DNA of 64,000 nucleotides from Littorina saxatilis. Its lineage: Eukaryota; Mollusca; Gastropoda; Littorinimorpha; Littorinidae. Positions 10,054 through 20,914 of this stretch are shown here, in pieces (position 1 is the first letter of the stretch; each line of letters begins with the position of its first letter). A program made the translations under genes and the position numbers. The notes beneath the pieces were generated by a model. It made no database searches. It was given only the letters and a program-made list of their open reading frames with translations, and was not told the origin of the DNA. The stretch spans positions 39,476,697 to 39,540,696 of the forward strand of contig NC_090259.1 of the NCBI RefSeq assembly GCF_037325665.1, written 5' to 3'.

Positions 10054-11269
10054 TCACTTGGAACACACAGCGCACGTGACAACTTTGTTGTTGATGTAGG
10101 GGGTACAAGGCAAGCTGCCGCACCAAGTCACAGTGTAGTACAACAGTTTTCCGTTTTCGTTGGCATCCCCGTGCACAGTGTTCTCCATATTAGAGTCCAC
10201 ACAGATGTACTCGGAACCAGCTTGGTGTTTGAACTCTCCCGCCATGAGGAATCCGGAGTACTGCAGGTGCCAGCCAGGTGTGCAGACGTTGGTCCCGGGG
10301 ATCATCACTGTCGTGGACAGCGTGGGGCGACACACGGCACACACCGCGTCTTTGTTCTGGTGAGAGTCAATAGTTTCGTATTCAGTGCCGTACAGCAAGG
10401 CCAGGGAAGCTGGGACTGCGTGATCACTGAAGACAGGTGACATGGTCAGACACAGGTAGTTGGTGGCAGCCCCGCTGTGACCAGCGTCCGAGCCGCCCAC
10501 GACGCCCGAGTAGACGGTGTGAGAGAGATTGCTGCATGAGGAACTGCCCCAGTGAACGAAGGTGGAGCTCCGTGCGTCCTGGATAGCCAGGTCCTGCTGT
10601 GTGTTGCTGTTCTTCAACGCCTGGATGTCGGCCTCCATCTCCGTCACCTGCTGACTAATGTGACTCATCACCGCTTCCCACGGCCCTGTGTCGTCAGAGC
10701 GAGGCATGACGTCATGGGATGTCGAGTCTGAGGTCGTTCCTGTTAGAGGTGTTTTGGGCTGAGACATGTTTGTGCTGTGACGCAAGCTCTCGTCAAGGAA
10801 GGAACGTGGTCCGAAATACCTATGTCTTAGTTCCTGGATGGTTCTACTTTGCTGCTGCAGCAGCCCCTCTTGGTAGGACAGCCTAGCACCTTGTTCCCGA
10901 AGCAGGCTTTCTTGGTGAGACAGCGTGTGTTCTTGTTGACGCAGTAAGTCTTTTTGGTCTAAGAGTTTCTTCTGTTGTTGACTTAGCAGGCTTTCTTGAT
11001 AAGTCAGCTTCTGTTCTAAGTCAACGATTTTCTGCTCCTGTTGGCAAAACACGCGTTTAATGTGTTCAAGTTCTGTCTCTGTGGAGGCCGTTTCGGTTTC
11101 TTGATTTCTTAGGAAGGAGGCCCATTTTGCTTCTTGTTGCTTCAGCAGGGAAGCCGTTATAGCTTCTTGGTCGATTAGCAGGGAGGCCCATTTTGCTTCT
11201 TGGTCGATTAGCTCGGAGGCCCATTTAACTTCTTGTTGGATTAGCAGCGAGTCCGTTACGGGAACATCC
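10054..11269 (-). CDS. Coiled-coil / short-chain collagen C4-like protein, 3' exon
   Basis: An uninterrupted minus-strand frame from a likely acceptor (GCACCTAG before GATGTTCCCG) to TGA at 10054-10056, about 404 codons. The N-terminal half is glutamine-rich coiled coil built from repeats of the kind QEAKWASLLID and QESLLSQQQ. The C-terminal half (about 10060-10580) has the landmarks of the domain of 'short-chain collagen C4-like' proteins known from sponges and molluscs: VHWGSSSC, YSGVVGGSDAGHSGAATNYL, CAVCRPTLSTTVMIPGTNVC, GWHLQYSGFLM, YICVD, LPCTP and terminal TCAVCSK. No Gly-X-Y collagen repeat is seen, so the coiled coil probably does the oligomerising. Likely secreted, but the 5' exon with a signal peptide was not found. 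The ligand is unknown. Confidence 0.82.
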
Positions 11270-11493
11270 TAGGTGCAATCGTCGACGTGCGGTGATACAA
11301 TCGCCCATTGGGCATTTCACAAAAGTCGATGATACTAAAACATAGAATGGGTTATTCTGGGAAATCGTACTTTGGAAGTACTCAATAATTATGCAACGTT
11401 TTGATTAATTAGATTTTAACAAATCATTCAAAACCATTGGAATAAAGGAAAATGAATAAAATACAAGAATTGCGAGTTAAGAAAATAAACCAA
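11270..11493. other. Sequence upstream of the collagen-like exon
   Basis: Presumed intron or promoter of the gene at 10054-11269. No 5' exon recognised. Confidence 0.35.
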
Positions 11494-11682
11494 CAAGTCG
11501 CGTAAGGCGAAATTACTACATTTAGTCAAGCTGTGGAACTCACAGAATAAAACTGAACGCACTGCATTTTTTCACAATTTTGGTTCGTTTATAAAAAAAA
11601 ATTATTTTAATTACAATTTTGAGATTTTTAATGACCAAAGTCATTAATTAATTTTTAAGCCTCCAAAACTTGACTAAATGTA
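11494..11682. mobile_element. 'CGCGACTTG' repeat, internally deleted, inverted
   Basis: Begins CAAGTCGCGTAAGGCGAAAT and ends near ACTTGACTAAATGTA. About 190 bp against about 864 bp for the full copy at 9129, in reverse orientation. Confidence 0.8.
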
Positions 11683-11689
11683 AAAAAGG

Positions 11690-12240
11690 TAAAAAAAAAT
11701 ATGAAATAAAGAATTCTTGCCCAAAAGAGATTCGGACCCGTGACCGCCGAAACACTTGACGATTAGCGATCAGGCGCTTTACCGACTAACCGAGCGCTTT
11801 ACCGACTGACCTAATGTGGCTCATGAGAGAAATTCAAGTTTTACGCCCTCACGGCAAAGCCATTAGTGGCATGTTCCCTGGTTTTAACCCGAATTTAGAT
11901 GAGATTCACAATTGTATGCGTGTTTAGGTGGTATCAGCCATCTGCACTGTGGGAGATGAATACCGTCTCTGGGTCTCCGTCGCGATATAACCTTCGTGGT
12001 TGAAAACGACGTTAAACACCAAATAAAGAAAAGAAAGAAAAGTCTCTGGGTCTGCACTTAAAGTTGACCCGTGTCCGTCCCGACACGGATTCGAACCTGC
12101 GACCTTACGATCACAAGTCTAGAGCTCTACCAACAGAGCTACCTGGGCCCCCCAAATGTACCGCCCTGATATGGCCCTTCGTGGTCGGCTGGGCGTCAAG
12201 CAAGCAAACAAACAAACAAACCCCCCCAAATGTGGCTCAT
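11690..12240. repeat. Cluster of SINE fragments with tRNA-like heads
   Basis: Minus-strand tRNA-like segments at about 11725-11810 (TGCCCAAAAGAGATTCGGAC side) and 12075-12155 (GAGCTCTACCAACAGAGCTA), a plus-strand SINE 3' end at 11919-12040 (CTTCGTGGTTGAAAACGACG with GAAA tail), and a tail with CAAACAAACAAAC near 12200-12222. Modular SINE debris, not tRNA genes. Confidence 0.65.
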
Positions 12241-12499
12241 GATTCGCACGAGAGATTTAACTTCAAATATTACACTTGAGTTCTCAAGCGTGGGGATCAG
12301 TATCGACCTGTCGGTTTCCTAGTCTTTCCATTCGTACAAGTTGAGTACCGTTCGCTCTGTCGATATCACTGTTCGAGGAGAGTTAAGATGATATAACTGC
12401 CCCTATGTTCCCGTTCACTTCGTATCAATTTGGAAAGCAAAACTGACCAAATAGCATTAATTTCAAGTGTGACCAACATTATGTTGGCACTCCCTCCGA

Positions 12500-12852
12500 G
12501 GGGAGGGCGGGGATGTAGCTCAGTCGGTAGCGCGCTGGATTTGTATCCAGTTGGCCGCTGTCAGCGTGAGTACGTCCCCACGTTCGGCGAGAGATTTATT
12601 TCTCAGAGTCAACTTTGTGTGCAGACTCTCCTCGGTGTCCGAACACCCCCGTGTGTACACGGAAGCACAAGACCAAGTGCGCACGAAAAAGATCCTGTAA
12701 TCCATGTCGGAGTTCGATGGGTTATAGAAACACGAAAATACCCAGCATGCTTCCTCCGAAAGCGGCGTATGGCTGCCTAAATGGCGGGGTAAAAACGGTC
12801 ATACACCTAAAAGCCGTGGGAGTTTCAGCCCATGAACGAACCAACAAACAAT
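12500..12852 (+). repeat. tRNA-derived SINE with 10-bp target duplication
   Basis: Head GGGGATGTAGCTCAGTCGG, body as at 8352-8721, 3' end near CAACAAACAAT. Flanks carry CTCCCTCCGA at 12490-12499 and 12853-12862. Confidence 0.9.
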
Positions 12853-12862
12853 CTCCCTCCGA

Positions 12863-15230
12863 AAAGCATTGACCAATCGCCGAAAGGTACTGACGTTATT
12901 TCATAATACCAAACGGTTTTGGAGATTTGGAAGATTTAGTTCGGAACGACGACGCCGTATGGCCGATTTATTATATAAAGGGAAGCAAGCGGTAAAAAAG
13001 CGGTTAAAAACGGGCGTCGACAGAGCCAATGAAGAATAATAGAGACTTGTAAGGTCATTCACCTGTGATTCAATGGAAAAGTTCGCCAGCAGCAGTGTTG
13101 CTATTCAGACACAAATCAACATATACAAGGAACTTAGTCGATAAAAATATCGACAGGGGGCCGACTAATGGTTTAAATGTGAAATATGTGTATAATAATG
13201 GGTGTGGGTCTGAAATGAAGTTAGGTAGTAGTTAACATTTGTTTTGAATAATTATTGGTATTTTGACAATGTGGGTAGCATGGAAATGTAAGCATTTGAA
13301 TGTAAGTCTTAGGTACCATTGTACCCAGGAAGAGAGACGAGAGATAGGAGTAGGTTGCAATAGCTTTTGTGGTCTTTGAGTTTTGTTTTTGGAAAGACAT
13401 TGTTAAAGAAAAAGAAGACAATTACAGTAATGCAATATTTATTGTGAAAACCAACGATTGTAAGCCTACAAAGAACATGTTAGGCAACATTATGTCTATG
13501 ATGGTGTGAAGAAAATTAGTTATGATTTATACTATTATTATTTAGACTTGAGACTGAATAGCAAAAGGCGAAGTGTATGTTTAGTGGTGTGAATTGAAAC
13601 AAAATGAAAAGTGTAAATATCTGGGAAATTGTGGTTTAAAGGCTTCGTTATTTCTTGATTGTTATTTACTATTATATTGAAGTGAATAGCAAAACGCTGT
13701 ATTTGAAATTAGCATGGGATTTATATATATATTTTTTAAAACTCTATAAGGACAGATAACTCCTAATTAGTTTGAAAGAAACACTCATTTTTGCCCCTTG
13801 GGGCATTCAAGGCAACAAACAACCACATACATCTGATTTATAATTTAGTGAGACATAAAAAGCTGTATGATCATTTTGTAGTGATTGAAAAAAAAGGATA
13901 CGTTTGAGATTGTTGGCAGGGGTGAGCAAAAGTGTGACTGACTCAGCGCAGAGATGATCGAAGAGATTGCTTCGTAGTCTATCAGTGTTGTGACGAGCGT
14001 TGGCTAATGGTAACGAGTACATATATGTGTGTAGTTGTGGTGTGTGTGTGTGTTTGCGCGTTGGTTTTGATTATGGGTGTAATTTTAAAACAAATGTGAC
14101 AGTAATAATGGAGTTCACATCAGTGGGGTTAGTTTGAAATGGAACACACGCACGTTATGGAAAAAACAATATGAAATTTTGAACCATGAGATCTTTATTA
14201 AATAATAAACTGAACATCAGCAAAACATCAAAGCAATTATTAATAAGGTTTGAAAAGCTTGACTTACTATGTTAAATAGTGGATTGAAGGCTGAAAACTT
14301 CCTATTGTTTACATGTGACAATGTTATAAAACTGTACCTAAGGGGATATATTAACGATTGGCTGTAGCTTTCGAACACAGAAAAAATTTATTTCAGTATT
14401 GCAATGCAAAGTGGTTGTGATAGTGTTGAATGTAAACAGAACATGTACAGTCTCAAAGTGAAAGTGGATGTTTTCCGGAAATTGCGAAGTTAACAAGAAT
14501 ACAATACAATACAATACAATACAATAAACTTTATTAATCTCTAAAAAAAAGAAATTGCATTGCTGAGCTTTTGTGTCCGTAATAAAACATACATAAAACA
14601 TTCAAAAATAAACATTTGTTCTTTGTCATTCATACATTCTTGTGTTCTTATACATTTCTTCAATTCATGCATCATTATTCTATCATAATTATGTACATAC
14701 ATTTATTCTCTTTTAACAGTCTGTCTTCAAACGCATCTCAGAGAGGAAGGCTAGAGATTTGTGTTGTGCCATAGGTAAAATCATGTGCTTAGCTATGAAG
14801 TAATGTTATCACATGTTATTTAAGGAAAATGAGTAAATATATGTACCAAGCGTATAACATCAGCAAAACTGAGAAAATACAGCACATTGGTTATCACATA
14901 AGAAAGTATATTAAAAATAAATTAACATGCATTCACCATCAACAATGCACAAACGAAAGTCAGCACCTTGCCGGTTATCACATATTGTCTAAGAGAGTAG
15001 AATAAGAGTATATAATCATGCAAAACAAAATCAACAATACTAGATACGGTACCCCTTTTGAGATCGGATGTATTTTTGAAAAAGAGTTAAGTTTAAGAAA
15101 AATAATTGACTTGTGACTCGCATATATGTTGCTATCTGTGAAATTGAAATAAAGAAACGTTAGGTAACAAAAGGAGAAATGATGACGGAAGAAAATATAA
15201 GACAAAATGTATAAAAAAAAACTTTTAAAA
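12863..15230. other. AT-rich region, no gene supported
   Basis: About 2.4 kb without a recognisable coding exon. It contains a GT-rich patch (14030-14055) and ACAATACAATACAAT at 14498-14525 followed by AAACTTTATTAATCTC, the form of a retroposon 3' end. A 5' exon of the collagen-like gene could be hidden here, but I cannot identify one. Confidence 0.45.
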
Positions 15231-15236
15231 AAATAG

Positions 15237-15271
15237 GTGGAGAGAGAAAAGATAGAACGAGAGGAGACAGT

Positions 15272-15344
<73 letters not shown>

Positions 15345-15400
15345 GCAGACTATGGGAGAGAGGGGGAGAGAGAGACCGACAGAGTATGGGGGAGAGGAGA
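15237..15400. repeat. (GA)n microsatellite
   Basis: GA dinucleotides, purest at 15280-15342, with flanking degenerate GAGA. Confidence 0.95.
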
Positions 15401-15934
15401 GACTGACTTGCTGGGTCCTTTGCCGCCACAGACACAGTTTGGCCTGTAGATAAAATGTACAATGTATTTTCTGATTTGTGCACAAAAGCTTTTTTTCTTT
15501 TTTTAACATAACAATGTTTAATGTCACTGTATGTTTGAAAGACCATGGTCACATTTGTAAAACAAATGTTAAATTAGAAAATAAATAACATTTTGGTTCA
15601 TGATTTTTTCCTACACCTGTGCTGAAAATAAGAAATGAAAATGTCGGTATACAAGTCACTCAAATGCAGTATAGAATGAATGGTTTGAGTTTGTTGCGGT
15701 TGGCCCTGCACAGTTCGACCTATGATGTTTTTGTTGAACAATTTTGCCTGCACCCCTCCCATAGGGTGACGGATTTCACAACTTTCTACTGATGAACAAT
15801 GTTGCCATCACCCCTCCCATAGGGTGACGGATGTCACAACTTCCTGTGTACACAAACTGATGATGTATTTCACAACAAAATGGCGCTGCCCATGGTCAAC
15901 CTCGAAACTATCCGTATGAATGGGGGCCTCCTGG
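15401..15934. other. Intergenic; contains a duplicated ACCCCTCCCATAGGGTGACG block
   Basis: A block of about 64 bp recurs at about 15738-15789 and 15800-15842, with shared core CACCCCTCCCATAGGGTGAC followed by GGAT(T/G)TCACAACTT. An ATGGCGCTGCCC near 15880 opens only a very short frame. No gene assigned. Confidence 0.45.
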
Positions 15935-16351
15935 CGGGGATATAGCTCAGTTGGTAGCGCGCCGGATTTGTATTCAGTTGGCCGCTGTCAGCGTGAGTTC
16001 GATCCCAGGTTCGGCGGAAATTTATTTCACAGAGTCAACCGGCTTTGTGTGCAGACTCTCTTCGGTGTCCGAACCTCCCCCCGTGTACACTACATTGGGT
16101 GTGCACGTTAAAGATCCCACGATTGACAAAAGGGTCTTTCCTGGCAAAATTGCTTAGGCACAGTTAATAATTGTCTACCTATACCCGTGTGACTTGGAAT
16201 AATAGGCCGTGAAAGGTAAATATGCGCCGAAATGGCTGCAATCTACTGGCCGTATAAAATTTCATCTCACACGGCATCACTGCAGAGCGCCTAGAACTGT
16301 ACCCACGGAATATGCGCGATATAAGACTCATTGATTGATTGATTGATTGAT
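15935..16351 (+). repeat. tRNA-derived SINE with (ATTG)n tail
   Basis: Head GGGGATATAGCTCAGTTGG and GGCCGCTGTCAGCGTGAGTT as in the 8.4/12.5 kb SINEs, then the body with CACGTTAAAGATCCCACGAT shared with the 5.0 and 41.8 kb SINEs, and a tail ATTGATTGATTGATTG. Confidence 0.92.
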
Positions 16352-16905
16352 AACCACGTGCTTCCGCTAGTATTGCCTTGCGCTATTTGTCGGTCACTAC
16401 TTATAGAAAAAATTGCTCGTTTGTGTTCAAATTGTTTAAAAAAGCATCTCTTTGTGAGAGGTTCCAGGCAGGTCTGAGCGAGACCATCAATCACCTTAAA
16501 GGCCCACCCCGTCTCCCGTAAACCATCAGGCCAGTACGTACCCTACTGTACCGACGTTATAACAAAACAATGATTCCCATGTAGATGTCACCAAAAGCTG
16601 AATTGGTTGACGGTGTTCCGTTTATAAAAGAACGCTGTAACAGAATCATGCAAGAAAATAAAAGAAGAGAAAAATGCGCTGTTGATAAAACCTGCATTTT
16701 GCAAAACAAGACGGTTGTTTAAAAATTGTATTTACAAAATGATATTACATGTATTGATGATACGGTTGCACACTATTGCTTGTTCACCTCAATGGCTCAG
16801 ATTTGTATCATGTCAAGATGCAACGAAAAGGGAAAACCATAACATTCTGTAAGTACTGAATTCAAACATAAGTGTGAAGAATTTCAATGGAAGAAAACAA
16901 TATTT
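16352..16905. other. Intergenic, no gene seen
   Basis: Unremarkable AT-rich DNA; no coding or RNA gene recognised. Confidence 0.5.
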
Positions 16906-17700
16906 AACAAGAAGGGCAAAGCCCATACGACTCGCATGCTTGACCTTGACCTTAACTAAACCTAGCAATGACATCATACACTAAGAACTGCTTTACACAT
17001 TTTTCCTACCAAAATACATGTGACCTTGACCCAAGGTCAAGGTCATCCAAGGTCATGCAACACAAAGCTGTTAATTCAAGACATAGGAAGTACAATGGTG
17101 CTTATTGGCTCTTTCTACCATGAGATATGGTCACTTTTAGTGGTTCACTACCTTATTTTGGTCACATTTCATAAGGGTCAAAGTGACCTTGACCATGATC
17201 ATATGTGACCAAATGTGTCTCATGATGAAAGCATAACATGTGCCCCACATAATTTTTAAGTTTGAAACAGTTATCTTCCATAGTTCAGGGTCAAGGTCAC
17301 TTCAAAATATGTATACAATCCAACTTTGAAGAGCTCCTGTGACCTTGACCTTGAAGCAAGGTAAACCAAACTGGTATCAAAAGATGGGGCTTACTTTGCC
17401 CTATATATCATATATAGGTGAGGTATTCAATCTCAAAAACATCAGAGAAAATGGGAAAAATGTGAAAAATAGCTGTTTTTTAGACAACATTTATGGCCCC
17501 TGCGACCTTGACCTTGAAGCAAGGTCAAGATGCTATGTATGTTTTTTGGGGCCTTGTCATCATACACCATCTTGCCAAATTTGGTACTGATAGACTGAAT
17601 AGTGTCCAAGAAATATCCAACTTTAAAGTTTTCCGGACGGACGTCCGGACGGACGTCCGGACGGACGGGGACTCACTTTTGCTTCGCATGCGAGTCAAAA
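16906..17700 (+). mobile_element. AACAAGAAGGGC element, copy 1 (long form)
   Basis: Starts AACAAGAAGGGCAAAGCCCA and ends GACTCACTTTTGCTTCGCAT, then GCGAGTC and an A run. Interior: repeated TGACCTTGACC / AAGGTCAAGGTCA blocks, invariant segments such as GGAAGTACAATGGTGCTTAT, and a CGGACGGACGTCC tract at about 17632-17668. Near-identical to the other seven copies. It encodes no protein I can recognise. Confidence 0.9.
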
Positions 17701-18913
17701 AGGAGCAAGCGTGTGAGAACTCTAAGGGAGGTAGTCCGCACATATACACAGAGCGGATCCAGGTTGCAGATTACCTCCCCTGCAGCATTCGTTGCTGTAA
17801 TAGAACTCGAGATTTTGCAGATACAGGATCTATGAATAGAAGTACATGTACACGAGGAGTGAAAGGGTATGGTATAGTGTTTATGTTATCTAAATGTGTA
17901 AGCTTGTACTCGCAATCACAAAGAATTAAAATCCTTCAAAATTTGACATAAAGGGAACAGTAATTCCAAAGCAAGCCCAAAAATAGATACACTGCTAACG
18001 TTCCAAAATTCCAACCAAAAAAAAAGGTAAATTATGGAAACTTATTTTATGACAAAACAAAACAATCACAAATGTGTTATCATGTGATCGTTTTGTTTTG
18101 TTATAAATTAAACGTTCCAATAACTTACCATTCTTATCTTTTGATGTTGCACAAGGCAACTACAATTTATCTTTAAAGATGTGTGGAAAACATGCAGTTG
18201 ATGGCAATGATTAAGTGTTGTAGATGTTACATCAAATTGTGGATATTTATGTAGCAGAAGCCTCATTACATCTGTGAAGTTTATTATCCAGCAAAGTGTT
18301 TCTGCAAACATCACCAAGTTGTTTTTTCTCCCAGCTAATGTAAAATGCATACATAATGTTTGGAGTAATGACACACTTTTTTGCATTTAAACAAAGCAAT
18401 TTCATGTGCAAGTGAATTCTTACGAGACAGTAAATACTCATTATAATTTAAAGTTTCATTTTTTTTGTCAGCGGTCTGTGTAGGTTACAGTACTTCTTAA
18501 GCACATGCCCACTACTGTATTATCTGGCACAAGCTTTGTCATAAATGTGAGAGTCTCAACACACACACACACACACACACACACTGCATGAAGACAAACC
18601 AAACCCGAATGTCCTGTGGTAATAACATTTACTCATTTTATTGAAAAGCCTTCTCAATGAGGCATATCATCCAAGTGTAACGCTCAAACAACATAACTGA
18701 TAACAGATACTGAGATGAAAAAAAAATATCTGCATTTGGTGTATGCAACAAACACTGATTTGTTCCCCCTGTCACATACGTCAGACTAAAAAAAAAGAAG
18801 TAGCTGGCATGGCTGAGAATGTTTAATTTTCAAGATATTCTGAGCTACCAAACAGACCGACCATTAAATTGTTTCCAGCATCAGAAGTGGTTGTACCTGC
18901 TGTCAAAAGGCCC
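17701..18913. other. Intergenic with (CA)n, no gene seen
   Basis: Contains a CA run at 18559-18584. No gene recognised before the LTR element begins. Confidence 0.5.
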
Positions 18914-19119
18914 TGTTATATTGTGTACTATGTCACTATTGTATTGTGTACTACGTCACAAATATGGTGTGTACAACGTGACTATGTTGGGAGAGTGCTT
19001 CCCCTTTGGTCTGGACAGCTTGGACAGTAAAGACGTGTTTCGAACCTACTCCAGTTTCAAGCATGTGTGTATGAATGCATACGTATCAACACACACCCAT
19101 GCAGACAAGAAACACAACA
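18914..19119 (+). repeat. 5' LTR of the Ty3/Gypsy element
   Basis: 206 bp, TG...CA, preceded by GGCCC (18909-18913) and followed by the primer-site-like sequence. Confidence 0.93.
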
Positions 19120-19439
19120 TGGTGTCAGAAGTCGGCGCTGTCTAACTAACCAAGAGAGGCAACAGAGCATGCAGTCTGCCAAAAAGCATCAAGACTTATG
19201 CTAGAGCGAGCCGGGGGCAACAGACGACACTCCAGCAGACGACGCACGTGGAAAACAAGATGGCGCAACAGCCACAGGCGCCGGGACAACAACGTCCGAA
19301 AGGATTCACCTCCAGCATACCAACCCCAACAAAACTACCAACTGGAGCGGGCAGAAAGGAATGGGAGCGTTTCCGAAGAACTTTCTCCAACTACTCCAAG
19401 GCTACCAGGTTGGAAAATGAAGCTAACGAACTGAAAACT

Positions 19440-19650
19440 GCGGTATTTGGTCGTTATCTTTGCCTGTGCGTGTATTGTATGTTTGGTCGTTTTCTTTGCC
19501 TGTGCATGTATAGTTTGTTGGTTATGTTTGGTCGGTTTCTTTGCCTGTGCGTGTATAGTATGCTTGGTCGATGTATGTATTGTAAAGCGCTAAGAGTAGG
19601 CATTTTTCTAGAATAGCGCTATAAAAGTTTGCATTATTATTATTATTTCT
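19440..19650 (+). repeat. SINE-like fragment inside the LTR element
   Basis: Three repeats of a TTTGGTCGTTTTCTTTGCC type are followed by GTAAAGCGCTAAGAGTAG and a (TTA)n tail, a typical SINE 3' end, nested in the gag-like region. Confidence 0.6.
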
Positions 19651-20117
19651 AGCATGTATGGGGGAGGATAATGCTGAACTGTTAGAGGGGTTTGATTTCG
19701 CAGACGGCGAAGACAAAGACAACCCGGCCTGACACATGTGATACAGAAATACGAACAATTTTTTGTGGGGGAGACAAATGAAGTGTATGAAGCTTTCATA
19801 TTTCACCATAGAAATCAAGAAGATGATGAAAACATTGATTCGTATGTACAATCTTTGAGAAAATTAGCAAAGACATGTGGTTTTGGTGACCAAGAAGACA
19901 GGATGTTGAGGGATAAAATGGTTCTGGGGATAAAGGATGTTAGGTCAAGGGAAAAACTGCTAGAGGTCAGAGGTCTTACTCTAAAGCTAGCAGTAGAAAT
20001 GTGCAAAGCAGCAGAAGCAGCACAAATCCAAACTTGTAAAAGACATAGCAAATCCCAAACAAGAACAAGAAGCTACAGTGCACAAAGTGAGCCAGCACAA
20101 AGGTCACAGTCACAAAG

Positions 20118-20914
20118 AACAAGGGCAAAGCCCATACGACTCACATGCTTGACCGTGACCTTTACATGACCTTGACCTTCAGCTAAACCTAGCAATGACA
20201 TTATACACTAAGAACTGCTTTACACATTTTTCCTACCAAAATACATGTGACCTTGACCCAAGGTCAAGGTCATCCAAGGTCATGCAACACAAAGCTGTTA
20301 ATTCAAGACATAGGAAGTACAATGGTGCTTATTGGCTCTTTCTACCATGAGATATGGTCACTTTCAGTGGTTCACTACCTTATTTTGGTCACATTTCATA
20401 AGGGTCAAAGTGACCTTGACCTTGATCATATGTGACCAAATGTGTCTCATGATGAAAGTATAACATGTGCCCCACATAATTTTTAAGTTTGAAACAGTTA
20501 TCTTCCATAGTTCAGGGTCAAGGTCACTTCAAAATATGTATACAATCCAACTTTGAAGAGCTCCTGTAACCTTGACCTTGAAGCAAGGTAAACCAAACTG
20601 GTATCAAAAGATGGGGCTTACTTTGCCCTATATATCATATATAGGTGAGGTATTCAATCTCAAAAACTTCAGAGAAAATGTGAAAAATGGCTGTTTTTTG
20701 GACAACATTTATAGCCCCTGCAACCTTGACCTTGAAGCAAGGTCAAGATGCTATGTATATGTTTTTGGACCTTGTCATCATACACCATCTTGCCAAATTT
20801 GGTACTGATAGACTGAATAGTGTCCAAGAAATATTCAACGTTAAAGTTTTCCGGCCGGCCGGACGACTCGGGTGAGTACATAGACTCACTTTTGCTTCGC
20901 ATGTGAGTCAAAAA
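20118..20914 (+). mobile_element. AACAAGAAGGGC element, copy 2, inside LTR element
   Basis: Near-identical to copy 1 from GGGCAAAGCCCATACGACTC to GCATGTGAGTCAAAAA; the first bases are slightly shorter. Its CGGA tract is unusually short (CCGGCCGGCCGGACGAC). Nested in the retrotransposon between the gag-like region and the zinc knuckles, so younger than it. Confidence 0.92.

Noticed and set aside
10000-10440. Plus-strand ORF of 146 codons
   Set aside because: Antisense shadow of the collagen-C4-like exon, which has clear domain landmarks on the minus strand.
12507-12580. tRNA genes (also near 8650, 15945, 41820, 29490, 12100)
   Set aside because: A- and B-box-like heads belong to SINEs with bodies, tails and target duplications.
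17020-17590. Reading frames of 62 and 83 codons ([18 protein letters not shown] and [17 protein letters not shown]) repeated in all AACAAGAAGGGC copies
   Set aside because: They are conserved because the DNA copies are young; the frames are made of the AGGTCA repeats, show no domain, and are open in several frames at once.
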